From a virus, in IMG/VR virus record IMGVR_UViG_3300042453_004886, positions 124,001-188,000 of that record: a DNA stretch of 64,000 nt; one strand, given 5' to 3'. The notes under the pieces are model-generated. The model had not been told where the DNA came from. It searched no databases and was given only the letters and a program-made list of their open reading frames with translations. Positions 6,092 to 11,959 of this stretch are shown piece by piece; the stretch's first letter is position 1, and each line of letters begins with the position of its first letter. The translations under genes were made by a program, and so were the position numbers.

Positions 6092-6576
6092 TTGAGATAA
6101 TCTCTATTCACCCAGAAACTGCAAAAGCTATCAGTGCTTTTGAACGGTATACGGATAAAATAGAAGCTACCAAAATCATAAGCACCATCTACTGGAATGC
6201 TATTCTGACCCCACCCGATATCGGGTGGGGTTCCCAGTCTTACATGGAGCCACTCAAAGAAGTTAGCGCTGGTGTGTTCGTATCAAAGGTTGGCAACTCG
6301 ATAGACATTGAATTGACTCTTCCTGGTATCGACATCCACACCTCTACAGATGCCTCCAAGTTTGAGGTCAAGCTTGACTACGAGTACTGCTGGGGAGACC
6401 CTGCTTGGGTAGCTAAAAACCAATCAAGGGTTTTGTTTGCAGCTCGATTCTGGTTTGATGCAGTCATTCATCAAATCTGGGGGTTGTTTCATGTTCCTGA
6501 CGAAATTGCTCATGAACTTGCTTTGATGTTTAACCAAGACTTGGAGAAGATACATGATTTCCAAGGAAAACTTTAA
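6088..6576 (+). CDS. Hypothetical protein
   Basis: 162 residues from a GTG at 6088 that overlaps the previous stop; AAGGGGG lies just upstream. Trp- and His-rich with alternating strands (SIDIELTLPGIDIHTSTDAS, YEYCWGDPAWVAKNQSR) and a C-terminal helical part (FWFDAVIHQIWGLFHV). Its last 23 bases overlap the next gene. Not clearly related to the two paralogue families around it. No known domain. Confidence 0.65.
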   Translation: MIEIISIHPETAKAISAFERYTDKIEATKIISTIYWNAILTPPDIGWGSQSYMEPLKEVSAGVFVSKVGNSIDIELTLPGIDIHTSTDASKFEVKLDYEYCWGDPAWVAKNQSRVLFAARFWFDAVIHQIWGLFHVPDEIAHELALMFNQDLEKIHDFQGKL

Positions 6577-7051
6577 GTACCACTACATAGAGTATTTAAA
6601 ATCTGGTGACCTTTTTATTCCAGAGATCGATATCTTCATCAGAGAAATTTATTCTAGTAAAGTAATAAATCCTGATAACTATAGCTACGATGAACTTGAT
6701 AGTGTTTTGGATATTCTCCACAACATAAACGTTGACGGCTTTATAGATAAAAAGTCATCTTCCGTATTTCTGGAAACCAAAGATAGTATTAACTACAACG
6801 ACATCTTGGAGCTAATGGAAATCATTTCAAGATGCTGCACACCTGGTAGTACTCTTTTGTTCTTTGAAAGTATTTACTCGGAAGGATACTTCCGCTGTAG
6901 GATGACAGGCCCCGGAGCTTGGTATTTTGAGCCAAACGTCGACGCGTTTAACGACTTTGAGATGGCTATGCAGCTTATGAAAACCTACGGCGAGAACATG
7001 ACTTTGAGAGAAGTTATCAAAGCTTACAACCTTAAAAGAGCCTTGGTGTAA
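6554..7051 (+). CDS. KYGE/TL-tail paralogue family, copy 2
   Basis: 165 residues, ATG at 6554 inside the previous gene with GGAGAAG upstream. The C terminus (FEMAMQLMKTYGENMTLREV then LKRALV) aligns with the end of the protein at 7814 (KKYGESFTLAQIMEAMKLKE) and more loosely with that at 4234. The N-terminal part is acidic and helical (YDELDSVLDILHNINVDGF). A strong palindrome follows, then a zinc-ribbon paralogue, so copies of the two families lie side by side. Function unknown. Confidence 0.7.
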   Translation: MISKENFKYHYIEYLKSGDLFIPEIDIFIREIYSSKVINPDNYSYDELDSVLDILHNINVDGFIDKKSSSVFLETKDSINYNDILELMEIISRCCTPGSTLLFFESIYSEGYFRCRMTGPGAWYFEPNVDAFNDFEMAMQLMKTYGENMTLREVIKAYNLKRALV

Positions 7052-7057
7052 AAACCA

Positions 7058-7089
7058 CAACACCCCTGGTAGAAATACCAGGGGTGTTG
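7058..7089 (+). terminator. Hairpin terminator
   Basis: A 14-bp perfect stem (CAACACCCCTGGTA / TACCAGGGGTGTTG) with a GAAA tetraloop, seven bases after the stop codon. No T run follows, so termination efficiency is uncertain; the very stable stem may also protect the mRNA 3' end. Confidence 0.7.
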
Positions 7090-7120
7090 CAGGTGACGTT
7101 GGACTCTTCGTTTTGTTTTG

Positions 7121-7158
7121 TATGACTGCCCAGAACCTCTGGACACTCTCAATCTACC
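7121..7158 (+). promoter_or_regulatory. Leader hairpin with CAGAACCTCT loop, copy 1
   Basis: Stem CCAG (7130-7133) / CTGG (7139-7142) around AACCT, within the shared block CAGAACCTCT, followed by CAC, TCAAT and TA also found downstream of copy 2 (8904-8920). The stem bases differ between the two copies yet pairing is kept. Both lie between a strong terminator and the next gene start, so this is probably a conserved element of the untranslated leader. Confidence 0.5.
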
Positions 7159-7185
7159 TCTTTCAGAAGACGGAGTCAACCCCCT

Positions 7186-7803
7186 TTGTTTGAAAATCTT
7201 GATAAGCTACCACAGTTCCAGATTGGAGACCCCGTGGAAATAGAAGTTGACTTCTCAGAGTTCCCAGAAGAATACATTCAATTTGTTCGGGATCTTGTTC
7301 CGAATGACAATCTACTCAGAATCACTAAGATCGCCTCTGTGAGGTATGCAAACCACTTCAAGACCAGTCACGAAAGCAACTTCATAGCCTGGTACGAATC
7401 TCCCTTTTTCAATTCAGGTTCATACAGAGTTGGAATTTCTGGAAACATTGAAAAAGATTCAGAAATTTACAAGTCTTACATGAATGACAATTACTACTTA
7501 AAATACTTAATCAGTTTCATGTGCCAGGATGCAGAAACCTTGAAGCTCACAAAAATTCCTAAAGAAAACACCATTCTCAAATCTTTGGTTCGTGACATCA
7601 AAAAAAGATATCCTTCTAGAAAAGTTTGCATGGTGGATCCTAAGAACCTTATACTCGGAAAAGTGCATTGTGCAACTTGTAATTCTCCTGTAAAAAATCA
7701 TGACACAAACATGATTTGTGCAGCTACCTCCAAGAACAAGTTTAATTATTGGTACATTTGCAAAGACTTTAAGTCTTGCGAGTTTAAATCTGCACTTCTT
7801 TAG
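7186..7803 (+). CDS. Zinc-ribbon paralogue family protein, copy 3
   Basis: 205 residues from a TTG at 7186 (GGAG ten bases upstream; no nearer ATG or GTG in frame). The C terminus has CATCNSP, a linker, then ICKDFKSCEFKSALL, matching the signature of the copies at 1149 and 4967, again preceded by a YPSRKVCMVD segment. Unlike copies 1 and 2 it lacks an obvious second cysteine pair in the N-terminal half. First gene after a leader hairpin; the next gene starts ten bases after its stop. Function unknown. Confidence 0.7.
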   Translation: MFENLDKLPQFQIGDPVEIEVDFSEFPEEYIQFVRDLVPNDNLLRITKIASVRYANHFKTSHESNFIAWYESPFFNSGSYRVGISGNIEKDSEIYKSYMNDNYYLKYLISFMCQDAETLKLTKIPKENTILKSLVRDIKKRYPSRKVCMVDPKNLILGKVHCATCNSPVKNHDTNMICAATSKNKFNYWYICKDFKSCEFKSALL

Positions 7804-7813
7804 GAGTTAAATT

Positions 7814-8311
7814 ATGAATGTAAGCATAGCTTCCTATATAAAAGAAAAACCGTACTTTATCCACAAAGATCATTTCCAAAGTCTAATCAATGATCTTTTA
7901 AGAGATATTGTAGATCTTGATGACGAAGTTCTAAGTAAGTATTCAGAGATTCAAAAACTTAATTACATTCTTTTCGAGATAAACTGGAAATGTAAGTTTG
8001 ACCCTGACTCAGGCCACATGACAGATTTAGATTTTTCTCCTGAAGAATACAACTGGTACAATAGCAAAATGCTCAACACATTTTTCAATTGTATAGCTCC
8101 GTATGTGAATGAAAACTGTTACATGATTGTTGAGTATGAAGAAGAGCTTGACGATAAAGTTATTTTTAGAAATAACAAATTTTATACTTACGAGCAGCAA
8201 GTGTTCTACCATCCAGAAGAAATCGTAGATGCTCTCATCAAGAAATATGGTGAAAGTTTTACTCTTGCTCAGATCATGGAAGCAATGAAACTCAAAGAAG
8301 CGATAGGGTAA
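7814..8311 (+). CDS. KYGE/TL-tail paralogue family, copy 3
   Basis: 165 residues, the same length as the copy at 6554, with a perfect AGGAG before the ATG. It ends PEEIVDALIKKYGESFTLAQ followed by IMEAMKLKEAIG, the best-preserved form of the family tail. The middle is acidic and aromatic (LDFSPEEYNWYNSKMLNTFF). Cotranscribed with zinc-ribbon copy 3 and with the exported protein that begins five bases after it. Confidence 0.7.
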   Translation: MNVSIASYIKEKPYFIHKDHFQSLINDLLRDIVDLDDEVLSKYSEIQKLNYILFEINWKCKFDPDSGHMTDLDFSPEEYNWYNSKMLNTFFNCIAPYVNENCYMIVEYEEELDDKVIFRNNKFYTYEQQVFYHPEEIVDALIKKYGESFTLAQIMEAMKLKEAIG

Positions 8312-8315
8312 TCAA

Positions 8316-8825
8316 ATGCACAAAGTTTTTACAGCCATTGCGGCATCTCTTATGTTTCAAGGAGCAGCCTTTGCCGGGTCTATTGATGATCTGGATAACA
8401 AGTACGGCTTTCAAAGTTACAAGTTCGGCACAGCGCCGTCTAAGCACCTTCTGAGCAAAACCACAGAGCAGCTCCACGAACCCGGCGTAGACTGCTTCAT
8501 CTTGCACAACGTGCATGTGGCAGGAGTACCTCTAAAAGTCACGTTGTTCTATTACAAGAACAAGCTCATCATCGTTAACTTGGATACCGATAAAGATGCC
8601 AACGAGACTGTTCTACGCGTGTTCAGGCAAGCTTACGGAGAGCCCAGCTCCTCAGACGATCTCAATCACAACTACTCTTGGCTAGGCAACAGGGTTGCCT
8701 TGATCTATAAGTTCAACATCTTCAATAAAGAAACCCATATTACAATGGGTGAAATAAGTCTTGTAAGAGAAAAGTCAGCAGACGACGAGGTTGAACTTGA
8801 GAAGTCCTCAAAGGAAGATCTCTAA
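8316..8825 (+). CDS. Predicted exported protein
   Basis: 169 residues. A typical signal peptide (MHKVFTAIAASLMFQGAAFA, cleavage expected after AFA, residue 20) leads to a mature domain of about 130 residues that starts DDLDNKYGFQSYKFGTAPS and alternates strands and helices, then an acidic disordered tail. The F-G-T-A-P-S pattern near the start is typical of small periplasmic proteins in Gram-negative bacteria. Export suggests a role in the host envelope. Terminated by a 34-bp palindrome. Confidence 0.7.
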   Translation: MHKVFTAIAASLMFQGAAFAGSIDDLDNKYGFQSYKFGTAPSKHLLSKTTEQLHEPGVDCFILHNVHVAGVPLKVTLFYYKNKLIIVNLDTDKDANETVLRVFRQAYGEPSSSDDLNHNYSWLGNRVALIYKFNIFNKETHITMGEISLVREKSADDEVELEKSSKEDL

Positions 8826-8834
8826 TAAAAACCA

Positions 8835-8868
8835 ACTACCCCTTGAGACCTAGGTCTCAAGGGGTAGT
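8835..8868. terminator. 34-bp perfect palindrome, terminator
   Basis: ACTACCCCTTGAGACC and its exact complement meet at CCTAGG without a loop, ten bases after the exported protein gene. No T run. Same arrangement as the hairpin at 7058: strong stem, then a leader with the CAGAACCTCT hairpin. Confidence 0.7.
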
Positions 8869-8886
8869 CAGTAGCCTGACGTATCC

Positions 8887-8936
8887 TATAATGTTGTTTT
8901 TTATGCAGAACCTCTCTGCACGTCCTCAATGTAGCA
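8887..8936 (+). promoter_or_regulatory. -10 box and leader hairpin with CAGAACCTCT loop, copy 2
   Basis: A perfect TATAAT at 8887-8892 is followed by TGCAG (8904-8908) / CTGCA (8916-8920) around AACCTCT. The block CAGAACCTCT and the following CAC..TCAAT.TA pattern match copy 1 at 7130, while the stem sequence differs but still pairs. No convincing -35 is visible. Likely promoter plus structured leader for the gene at 8968. Confidence 0.5.
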
Positions 8937-8967
8937 AGTTGCCCCTCATGATGTCAAGGAGATTTGT

Positions 8968-9201
8968 ATGATTTCCAGTCAAACTTTGAATCACATCCAA
9001 AACCACATCTTGATTCTTGAGGAGCTTGGTATGCAAAACCTGACTCTTGAAGAAGCTCACAGGTTTGTTCCAGAAGAAGATAGAGTATTCCATCAGTTGC
9101 TTGTAGAATTGTTGGGAAAAGATACTCAGCTAAAAAGCGTAGTTTTTAAAGTTCAGCAAATCAACTACATTGTTGAAACAACTGCAGAGCTGTACAGCTA
9201 A
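8968..9201 (+). CDS. Small hypothetical protein
   Basis: 77 residues, ATG 8968 with AAGGAG upstream. All-helical, Leu/His/Gln-rich: SQTLNHIQNHILILEELGMQ, a TLEEAHRFVPEED segment, then VFHQLLVELLGKD. The TLEEA-type turn recalls the TL segment of the KYGE/TL family but no real homology is claimed. It follows the second leader hairpin and lies before the class II tRNA. Confidence 0.6.
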   Translation: MISSQTLNHIQNHILILEELGMQNLTLEEAHRFVPEEDRVFHQLLVELLGKDTQLKSVVFKVQQINYIVETTAELYS

Positions 9202-9237
9202 GTTTACTAAGTCTAAAAACTAATATAAAATAAACCC

Positions 9238-9495
9238 ATGCATGAATACCTTGAGTACGAATTCATATTGAAGTGCTTTGATTCAAAGTTTGAAAAGATT
9301 GAAAAGTTTTATGCATGGTACTTGTCAAGATTAGACTACGAGACAGACAAGCAAGATCTGATTAACTTTTACCTCAAGCACTTCCAAAAAAACCCAGAAA
9401 AAGCAGAGCAAATCTTTGAGTGCATGCGTAGTTCTTATGAAATCTTTAAATTCAAGAATGCAATCTTAAACGACATCAGTCTTGACAACGATTAG
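9238..9495 (+). CDS. Small hypothetical protein, possibly leaderless
   Basis: 85 residues, helical with many aromatic residues (EKFYAWYLSRLDYETDKQ, FYLKHFQKNPEKAEQIFECM). There is no ribosome binding site; instead a TATAAA (9224-9229) lies nine bases before the ATG, as expected if transcription begins at or next to the start codon. Ends 27 bases before a tRNA gene. No family recognised. Confidence 0.55.
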   Translation: MHEYLEYEFILKCFDSKFEKIEKFYAWYLSRLDYETDKQDLINFYLKHFQKNPEKAEQIFECMRSSYEIFKFKNAILNDISLDND

Positions 9496-9522
9496 CTAAA
9501 TAGCCAGAATTAGTTAAGTTAT

Positions 9523-9606
9523 TGGCAAGTACCCGAGTGGTAGCAGGGGGCGGACTGTTAATCCGTTTGCGAAAGCACGTCGTCGGTTCGAATCCGACCT
9601 TGCCAG
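9523..9606 (+). tRNA. Class II tRNA with Asn anticodon (GUU)
   Basis: Acceptor TGGCAAG/CTTGCCA, D stem CCC/GGG with an 11-base loop containing GG, anticodon stem-loop GCGGA-CTGTTAA-TCCGT (anticodon GUU), and T arm GTCGG-TTCGAAT-CCGAC. Between anticodon and T arms is a 15-base variable arm with a TGC-GAAA-GCA stem. Bacterial tRNA-Asn is class I with a 4-5 base variable loop; long arms belong to Ser, Leu and Tyr. Discriminator is G73, as in bacterial tRNA-Ser and tRNA-Asn. All helices pair well, so it looks functional; the amino acid it carries is uncertain. Confidence 0.8.
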
Positions 9607-9630
9607 CTTTAATCCCACAAATACAAATCA

Positions 9631-9724
9631 ACAGCTCTTTGGGTAGTTTCAAGGTCCTGCCCAAAGATGCGGAAGGACTAGGCGAAAGCTGAATGGCTAC
9701 CCGCATGGATTCTGCAGGCGCAGA
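9631..9724 (+). ncRNA. Candidate pseudoknotted RNA element
   Basis: Interlocking helices are visible: CAGCT (9632-9636)/AGCTG (9687-9691), CTTTGGG (9637-9643)/CCCAAAG (9660-9666), loop GGTCCT (9653-9658) with AGGACT (9674-9679), ATGCGG (9667-9672)/CCGCAT (9701-9706), and a hairpin TCTGC-AGGC-GCAGA (9711-9724). The third and fourth create two pseudoknots. It lies between a tRNA and the gene at 9794, before a terminator-like hairpin. It could be a riboswitch-like leader, a small ribozyme or an independent RNA; I do not recognise a known class. Confidence 0.5.
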
Positions 9725-9742
9725 GGTATAAAAATGTAGCCA

Positions 9743-9768
9743 GACTGGAAGGAGCAGTCCTTCCAGTC
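9743..9768 (+). terminator. Hairpin, possible terminator or attenuator
   Basis: An 11-bp perfect stem (GACTGGAAGGA / TCCTTCCAGTC) with a GCAG loop, without a strong T run. It stands between the pseudoknotted RNA and the ribosome binding site of the gene at 9794, so it may be the expression platform of that RNA. Confidence 0.6.
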
Positions 9769-9793
9769 GTCCAGCAAACTTTTGGAGGGATGC

Positions 9794-10018
9794 ATGGAAA
9801 ATAAAACCTGGATTAACTATGACCCGCTTCGAAATGAATGGATTGACTCAGACGGAGTTGGTCACTACGATACCAGCAACAAGTTTACCGAGCACGGGTG
9901 CAACGGAGCTTGTACGCAAGAAGACTTCCCAGGGCGTAACAAGACACGTCAAGAGGCTATTCTGAAAGCCAAAAGCTTGGGTTTTACAAGGGGCACAAAT
10001 GAATATCTACGATTTTGA
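9794..10018 (+). CDS. Small hypothetical protein with Cys pair
   Basis: 74 residues. ATG 9794 is chosen over an upstream in-frame TTG because GGAGGGA lies just before it. N terminus is Trp/Tyr-rich (KTWINYDPLRNEWIDSD); a GCNGACTQEDFPG segment supplies two cysteines; the C terminus is basic (KTRQEAILKAKSLGFTRG). Overlaps the next gene by 20 bases. Possibly a single-stranded-nucleic-acid or small zinc protein, but unassigned. Confidence 0.6.
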   Translation: MENKTWINYDPLRNEWIDSDGVGHYDTSNKFTEHGCNGACTQEDFPGRNKTRQEAILKAKSLGFTRGTNEYLRF

Positions 10019-10130
10019 TAACTTGGAACAAATAGATTTTTACTACGATAAAACCAGAGACAATCATTTGACAGGTGACTGCACAGCGTCTAACTGCTTT
10101 TGGTGCAAGATTGAGAACACTAAAGAATGA
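9999..10130 (+). CDS. Very small Cys-containing protein
   Basis: 43 residues, starting within the end of the previous gene. Acidic and aromatic N terminus (NIYDFDNLEQIDFYYD), then CTASNCFWCKIENTKE with three cysteines (C-x5-C-x2-C). The stop overlaps the next start (ATGA), so the three genes 9794-10318 are coupled. Short length makes coding status less certain, but the operon packing supports it. Confidence 0.5.
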   Translation: MNIYDFDNLEQIDFYYDKTRDNHLTGDCTASNCFWCKIENTKE

Positions 10131-10318
10131 CTATGCCAAAGATCTACAACTTTCTCGAAGACCTTATAGCGTCCTATGAAAGCTATGGTGAGGAGTACCC
10201 CTTTACCAATATCTGGTTTGAAGCTTTGGAAGTAGCTAGAAAACATGAGTACGTATCCGGACAGGTAAAAGAAGATCTCAAAGCCTTTCTGGAAGAGTAC
10301 AGAACTCTTAAAAAATAA
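10127..10318 (+). CDS. Small acidic hypothetical protein
   Basis: 63 residues in two or three helices (YNFLEDLIASYESYGEEYPF, NIWFEALEVARKHEYVSG, VKEDLKAFLEEYRTLKK), acidic overall. ATGA overlap with the upstream gene. It lies just before the tRNA-Met gene. Size and charge resemble small phage proteins that bind and inhibit host enzymes, but there is no direct evidence. Confidence 0.6.
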   Translation: MTMPKIYNFLEDLIASYESYGEEYPFTNIWFEALEVARKHEYVSGQVKEDLKAFLEEYRTLKK

Positions 10319-10371
10319 GAGCATTTAAAATCTTGCACGGTAGAGTAGTAAGTGCTATCGTTCAAGAACTT

Positions 10372-10675
10372 GGAGGTATAGCTCAACGGTCAGAGCAGTG
10401 GACTCATCAATTGGTGCGCTATCAGGGAAACTTGATAGAGGAACAGGGTGAATTCAGGGGAACCTAAAGCGCAAGCAACGGCAATCCTGAGCCAAGCTTT
10501 CGGTACACCGAAAGAAGGTGCAACGACTAGTGGGTTTGAGTAAAGTCTCAAGTAATACCACCTCGAGCGCCCTGCACCCTAACGTAAAGTCGAGGGTGAA
10601 GAGATAGTCTAGCCCACAAGGAAACTTGTGATACGGCGAATCCATTGGTTTAGGGTTCGAATCCCTATGCCTCCA
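10372..10675 (+). tRNA. tRNA-Met (CAU) split by a group I intron
   Basis: Exons 10372-10407 and 10639-10675. Acceptor GGAGGTA/TGCCTCC (one G-U), D arm GCTC/GAGC, anticodon stem-loop GTGGA-CTCATAA-TCCAT, T arm TAGGG-TTCGAAT-CCCTA, discriminator A, no CCA. The intron sits between anticodon position 36 and A37. A paired 1-72 and the absence of GGG/CCC before the anticodon argue against an initiator tRNA; elongator Met, or Ile2 if the C is modified to lysidine, are both possible. Confidence 0.85.
10408..10638 (+). ncRNA. Group I intron in tRNA-Met
   Basis: 231 nt, no reading frame. The 5' exon ends in T and the intron ends in G, as group I splicing requires. Core segments are plainly visible: CAGGGGAACCTAAA, GGCAATCCTGAGCCAAGC (P4-P6 region), AAGGTGCAACGACTAG (P7 5' side), CCCTAACGTAAAGTCGAGGG, GAAGAGATAGTCTAGCCC (P7/J8-7), and CACAAGGAAACTTGTG (a terminal hairpin). 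These match the layout of the small self-splicing introns of cyanobacterial tRNA-Leu genes (IC3 type), in a different tRNA. Confidence 0.85.
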
Positions 10676-10681
10676 CTTTCC

Positions 10682-10756
10682 GCCCTAGTAATGGCCACGC
10701 CTTCTAAGCGATAGGTGCATAGTTGGATAACGTAGGTTCGAGTCCTACCTGGGGCA
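10682..10756 (+). tRNA. tRNA-Arg(UCU)-like gene with rearranged interior
   Basis: Acceptor GCCCTAG/CTGGGGC and T arm GTAGG-TTCGAGT-CCTAC are in place and the total is 75 bases, the size of a normal tRNA. Inside, the order is unusual. A CGC-CTTCTAA-GCG stem-loop (anticodon UCU) comes first, and a D-loop-like segment (ATAGTTGGATAAC) lies between it and the T arm, where the variable loop should be. No standard D arm is found at positions 10-25. Either a decayed tRNA or one with transposed parts; it follows the tRNA-Met by six bases. Confidence 0.5.
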
Positions 10757-10780
10757 CTTGTGTTATAATAAAAAAGATAA

Positions 10781-10836
10781 AACCCGCCAAGGCTATGCTC
10801 GAAAGAGTATCCTCAAACCGGCGGGTTACTTTTTAT
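10781..10836 (+). terminator. Terminator of the tRNA-Met/Arg unit
   Basis: An 8-bp outer stem AACCCGCC/GGCGGGTT encloses a smaller hairpin with a GAAA loop, followed by TACTTTTTATTTT. A TTATAATAAAAA stretch just upstream could also be a -10 region on the same strand. Confidence 0.75.
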
Positions 10837-10874
10837 TTTGGGCCTGTTTCGTGTAAAATTGAAGGAGGTGTACC

Positions 10875-11099
10875 ATGAACTTTTATATTGACGAAGAAGA
10901 GGAATATATGGCAGATGCTAAATGCTGCTGTAGCGGTGGAGTTCTCCAGTTTCTAGTACCGGGCGATGGCCCTGGAGGGCTAGAGTACCACTGGGAATAC
11001 TGCGATTGCCCTGAAGGTAAAGCTGCTGCTCTAAGCGAGCTCAGAGCCCGTATTGAAACCAAAGACGAACAAGACTATAATTCTGACTTCCCATTCTAA
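10875..11099 (+). CDS. Small cysteine-rich hypothetical protein
   Basis: 74 residues with one of the best ribosome binding sites in the window (GAAGGAGGTG). Acidic N terminus (FYIDEEEEYMAD), a CCCSGGVLQFLVPGDGPGG core and a second cysteine pair (EYCDCPEGK) suggest a four-Cys zinc site. The pattern CCCSGG...CDCPEG resembles small zinc-ribbon proteins common in actinophages and cyanophages; the assignment to any named family is unsure. Acidic C-terminal tail. Confidence 0.65.
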   Translation: MNFYIDEEEEYMADAKCCCSGGVLQFLVPGDGPGGLEYHWEYCDCPEGKAAALSELRARIETKDEQDYNSDFPF

Positions 11100-11171
11100 G
11101 CACTCGTAAGTTGTAGCTCCCTCTCTCACCCCGGACTTCTACAATATTGATTTTGAATTTTAGGAGTTAAC

Positions 11172-11414
11172 ATGCAACATCTTTCTGACATTCTTCATCC
11201 AAATGCTTTGATTCTCCATGTTGACGACAACTACCTCATTACCTGGAATCGTTCTGCTACAGTCAATGTCTGGTCTTTCAATCCTAAAAACTGGATCTGG
11301 ACCAACATCGACGCCTTCAGCGTAGAGCCTGAAGATGAAGAAGCAGCACGACGCAATGCTTTTCTTTGGATTGAAAAAACTACAGGATTTGTAGTTCCTC
11401 TTGGATTAGGCTAG
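11172..11414 (+). CDS. Small hypothetical protein
   Basis: 80 residues, AGGAG then ATG. Trp-rich beta strands (YLITWNRSATVNVWSF, NWIWTNIDAF) followed by an acidic helix (EPEDEEAARRNAFLWIEKTT). Single-gene unit ended by a perfect 30-bp palindrome. No family recognised. Confidence 0.6.
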   Translation: MQHLSDILHPNALILHVDDNYLITWNRSATVNVWSFNPKNWIWTNIDAFSVEPEDEEAARRNAFLWIEKTTGFVVPLGLG

Positions 11415-11420
11415 ACATTC

Positions 11421-11450
11421 TACACCAACTACACTAGTGTAGTTGGTGTA
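11421..11450. terminator. 30-bp perfect palindrome, terminator
   Basis: TACACCAACTACACT and its exact complement meet without a loop. The core ACACTAGTGT resembles the CACTA family of the left end but lacks the four-base spacer, so it is listed as a hairpin rather than as a family member. It separates a small gene from the tRNA-Leu fragment. Confidence 0.65.
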
Positions 11451-11454
11451 TTCC

Positions 11455-11474
11455 GCCCTCATGGTGAAATGGCA
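11455..11474 (+). repeat. Duplicated 5' fragment of tRNA-Leu
   Basis: These 20 bases (GCCCTCATGGTGAAATGGCA) are identical to the first 20 bases of the complete tRNA-Leu at 11960-11979. The copy continues as far as a tRNA-like ACTAG and then runs into the start codon of the HNH endonuclease. The two copies flank the endonuclease gene as direct repeats, suggesting insertion into the tRNA with rebuilding of the 5' exon. Confidence 0.8.
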
Positions 11475-11486
11475 AAGGCTTACTAG

Positions 11487-11954
11487 ATGGAAGATAACGT
11501 AAAAGTTTACGGTCCTTACACTAGAAGTGACGGCAGACAGCATGTTATCTTAGTGTCTGGTAGCCTTCGCCGAACCGTTTCCTACCCAAAATACCTAATG
11601 GAAAAACATTTAGGTAGGGAGCTAGACCCAAATTTAGAGACAATTGATCACATTGACAGAGATTTTACTAACAACTCTTTAGAAAATTTAAGAGTTATAC
11701 CCAGGTCTAAACATTCATGTGAAGACCAGAAAAGAGTAAAACTTCTAACAGGAAACTGTTTAATGTGCAGTAAAGTAGTAGAAAACATTAAACCGTCTAA
11801 AGCTAGAAGAGACAAAAAAGCAGGAAAAGCTGGACCATTTTGTTCAAAACAATGCATAGGTAAATACGGATCATATCTTCAAAATAAGAAAGTTGAAAAA
11901 TTTAATAATGACTTAGACACAACGTCAGAGTATTTTTATTTAGACAAAATTTGA
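11487..11954 (+). CDS. HNH homing-type endonuclease
   Basis: 155 residues. The centre shows an HNH nuclease signature: TIDHIDRDFTNNSLENLRVI (His-Asp-His then Asn-Leu), about residues 52-71, as in phage HNH endonucleases with a YKVHRLV-type N terminus. A Cys pair (CLMCSK) and a C-terminal CSKQCIG form a probable zinc-binding segment. The gene is wedged between a 20-bp tRNA-Leu fragment and the intact intron-bearing tRNA-Leu, the usual setting for a homing endonuclease that spreads a nearby intron or itself. It has no good ribosome binding site. Confidence 0.8.
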   Translation: MEDNVKVYGPYTRSDGRQHVILVSGSLRRTVSYPKYLMEKHLGRELDPNLETIDHIDRDFTNNSLENLRVIPRSKHSCEDQKRVKLLTGNCLMCSKVVENIKPSKARRDKKAGKAGPFCSKQCIGKYGSYLQNKKVEKFNNDLDTTSEYFYLDKI

Positions 11955-11959
11955 TTTTA

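Noticed and set aside
9607-9735. Reading the pseudoknotted RNA as a known ribozyme such as HDV or hammerhead
   Set aside because: Helix order and conserved bases do not fit either class; left unassigned.
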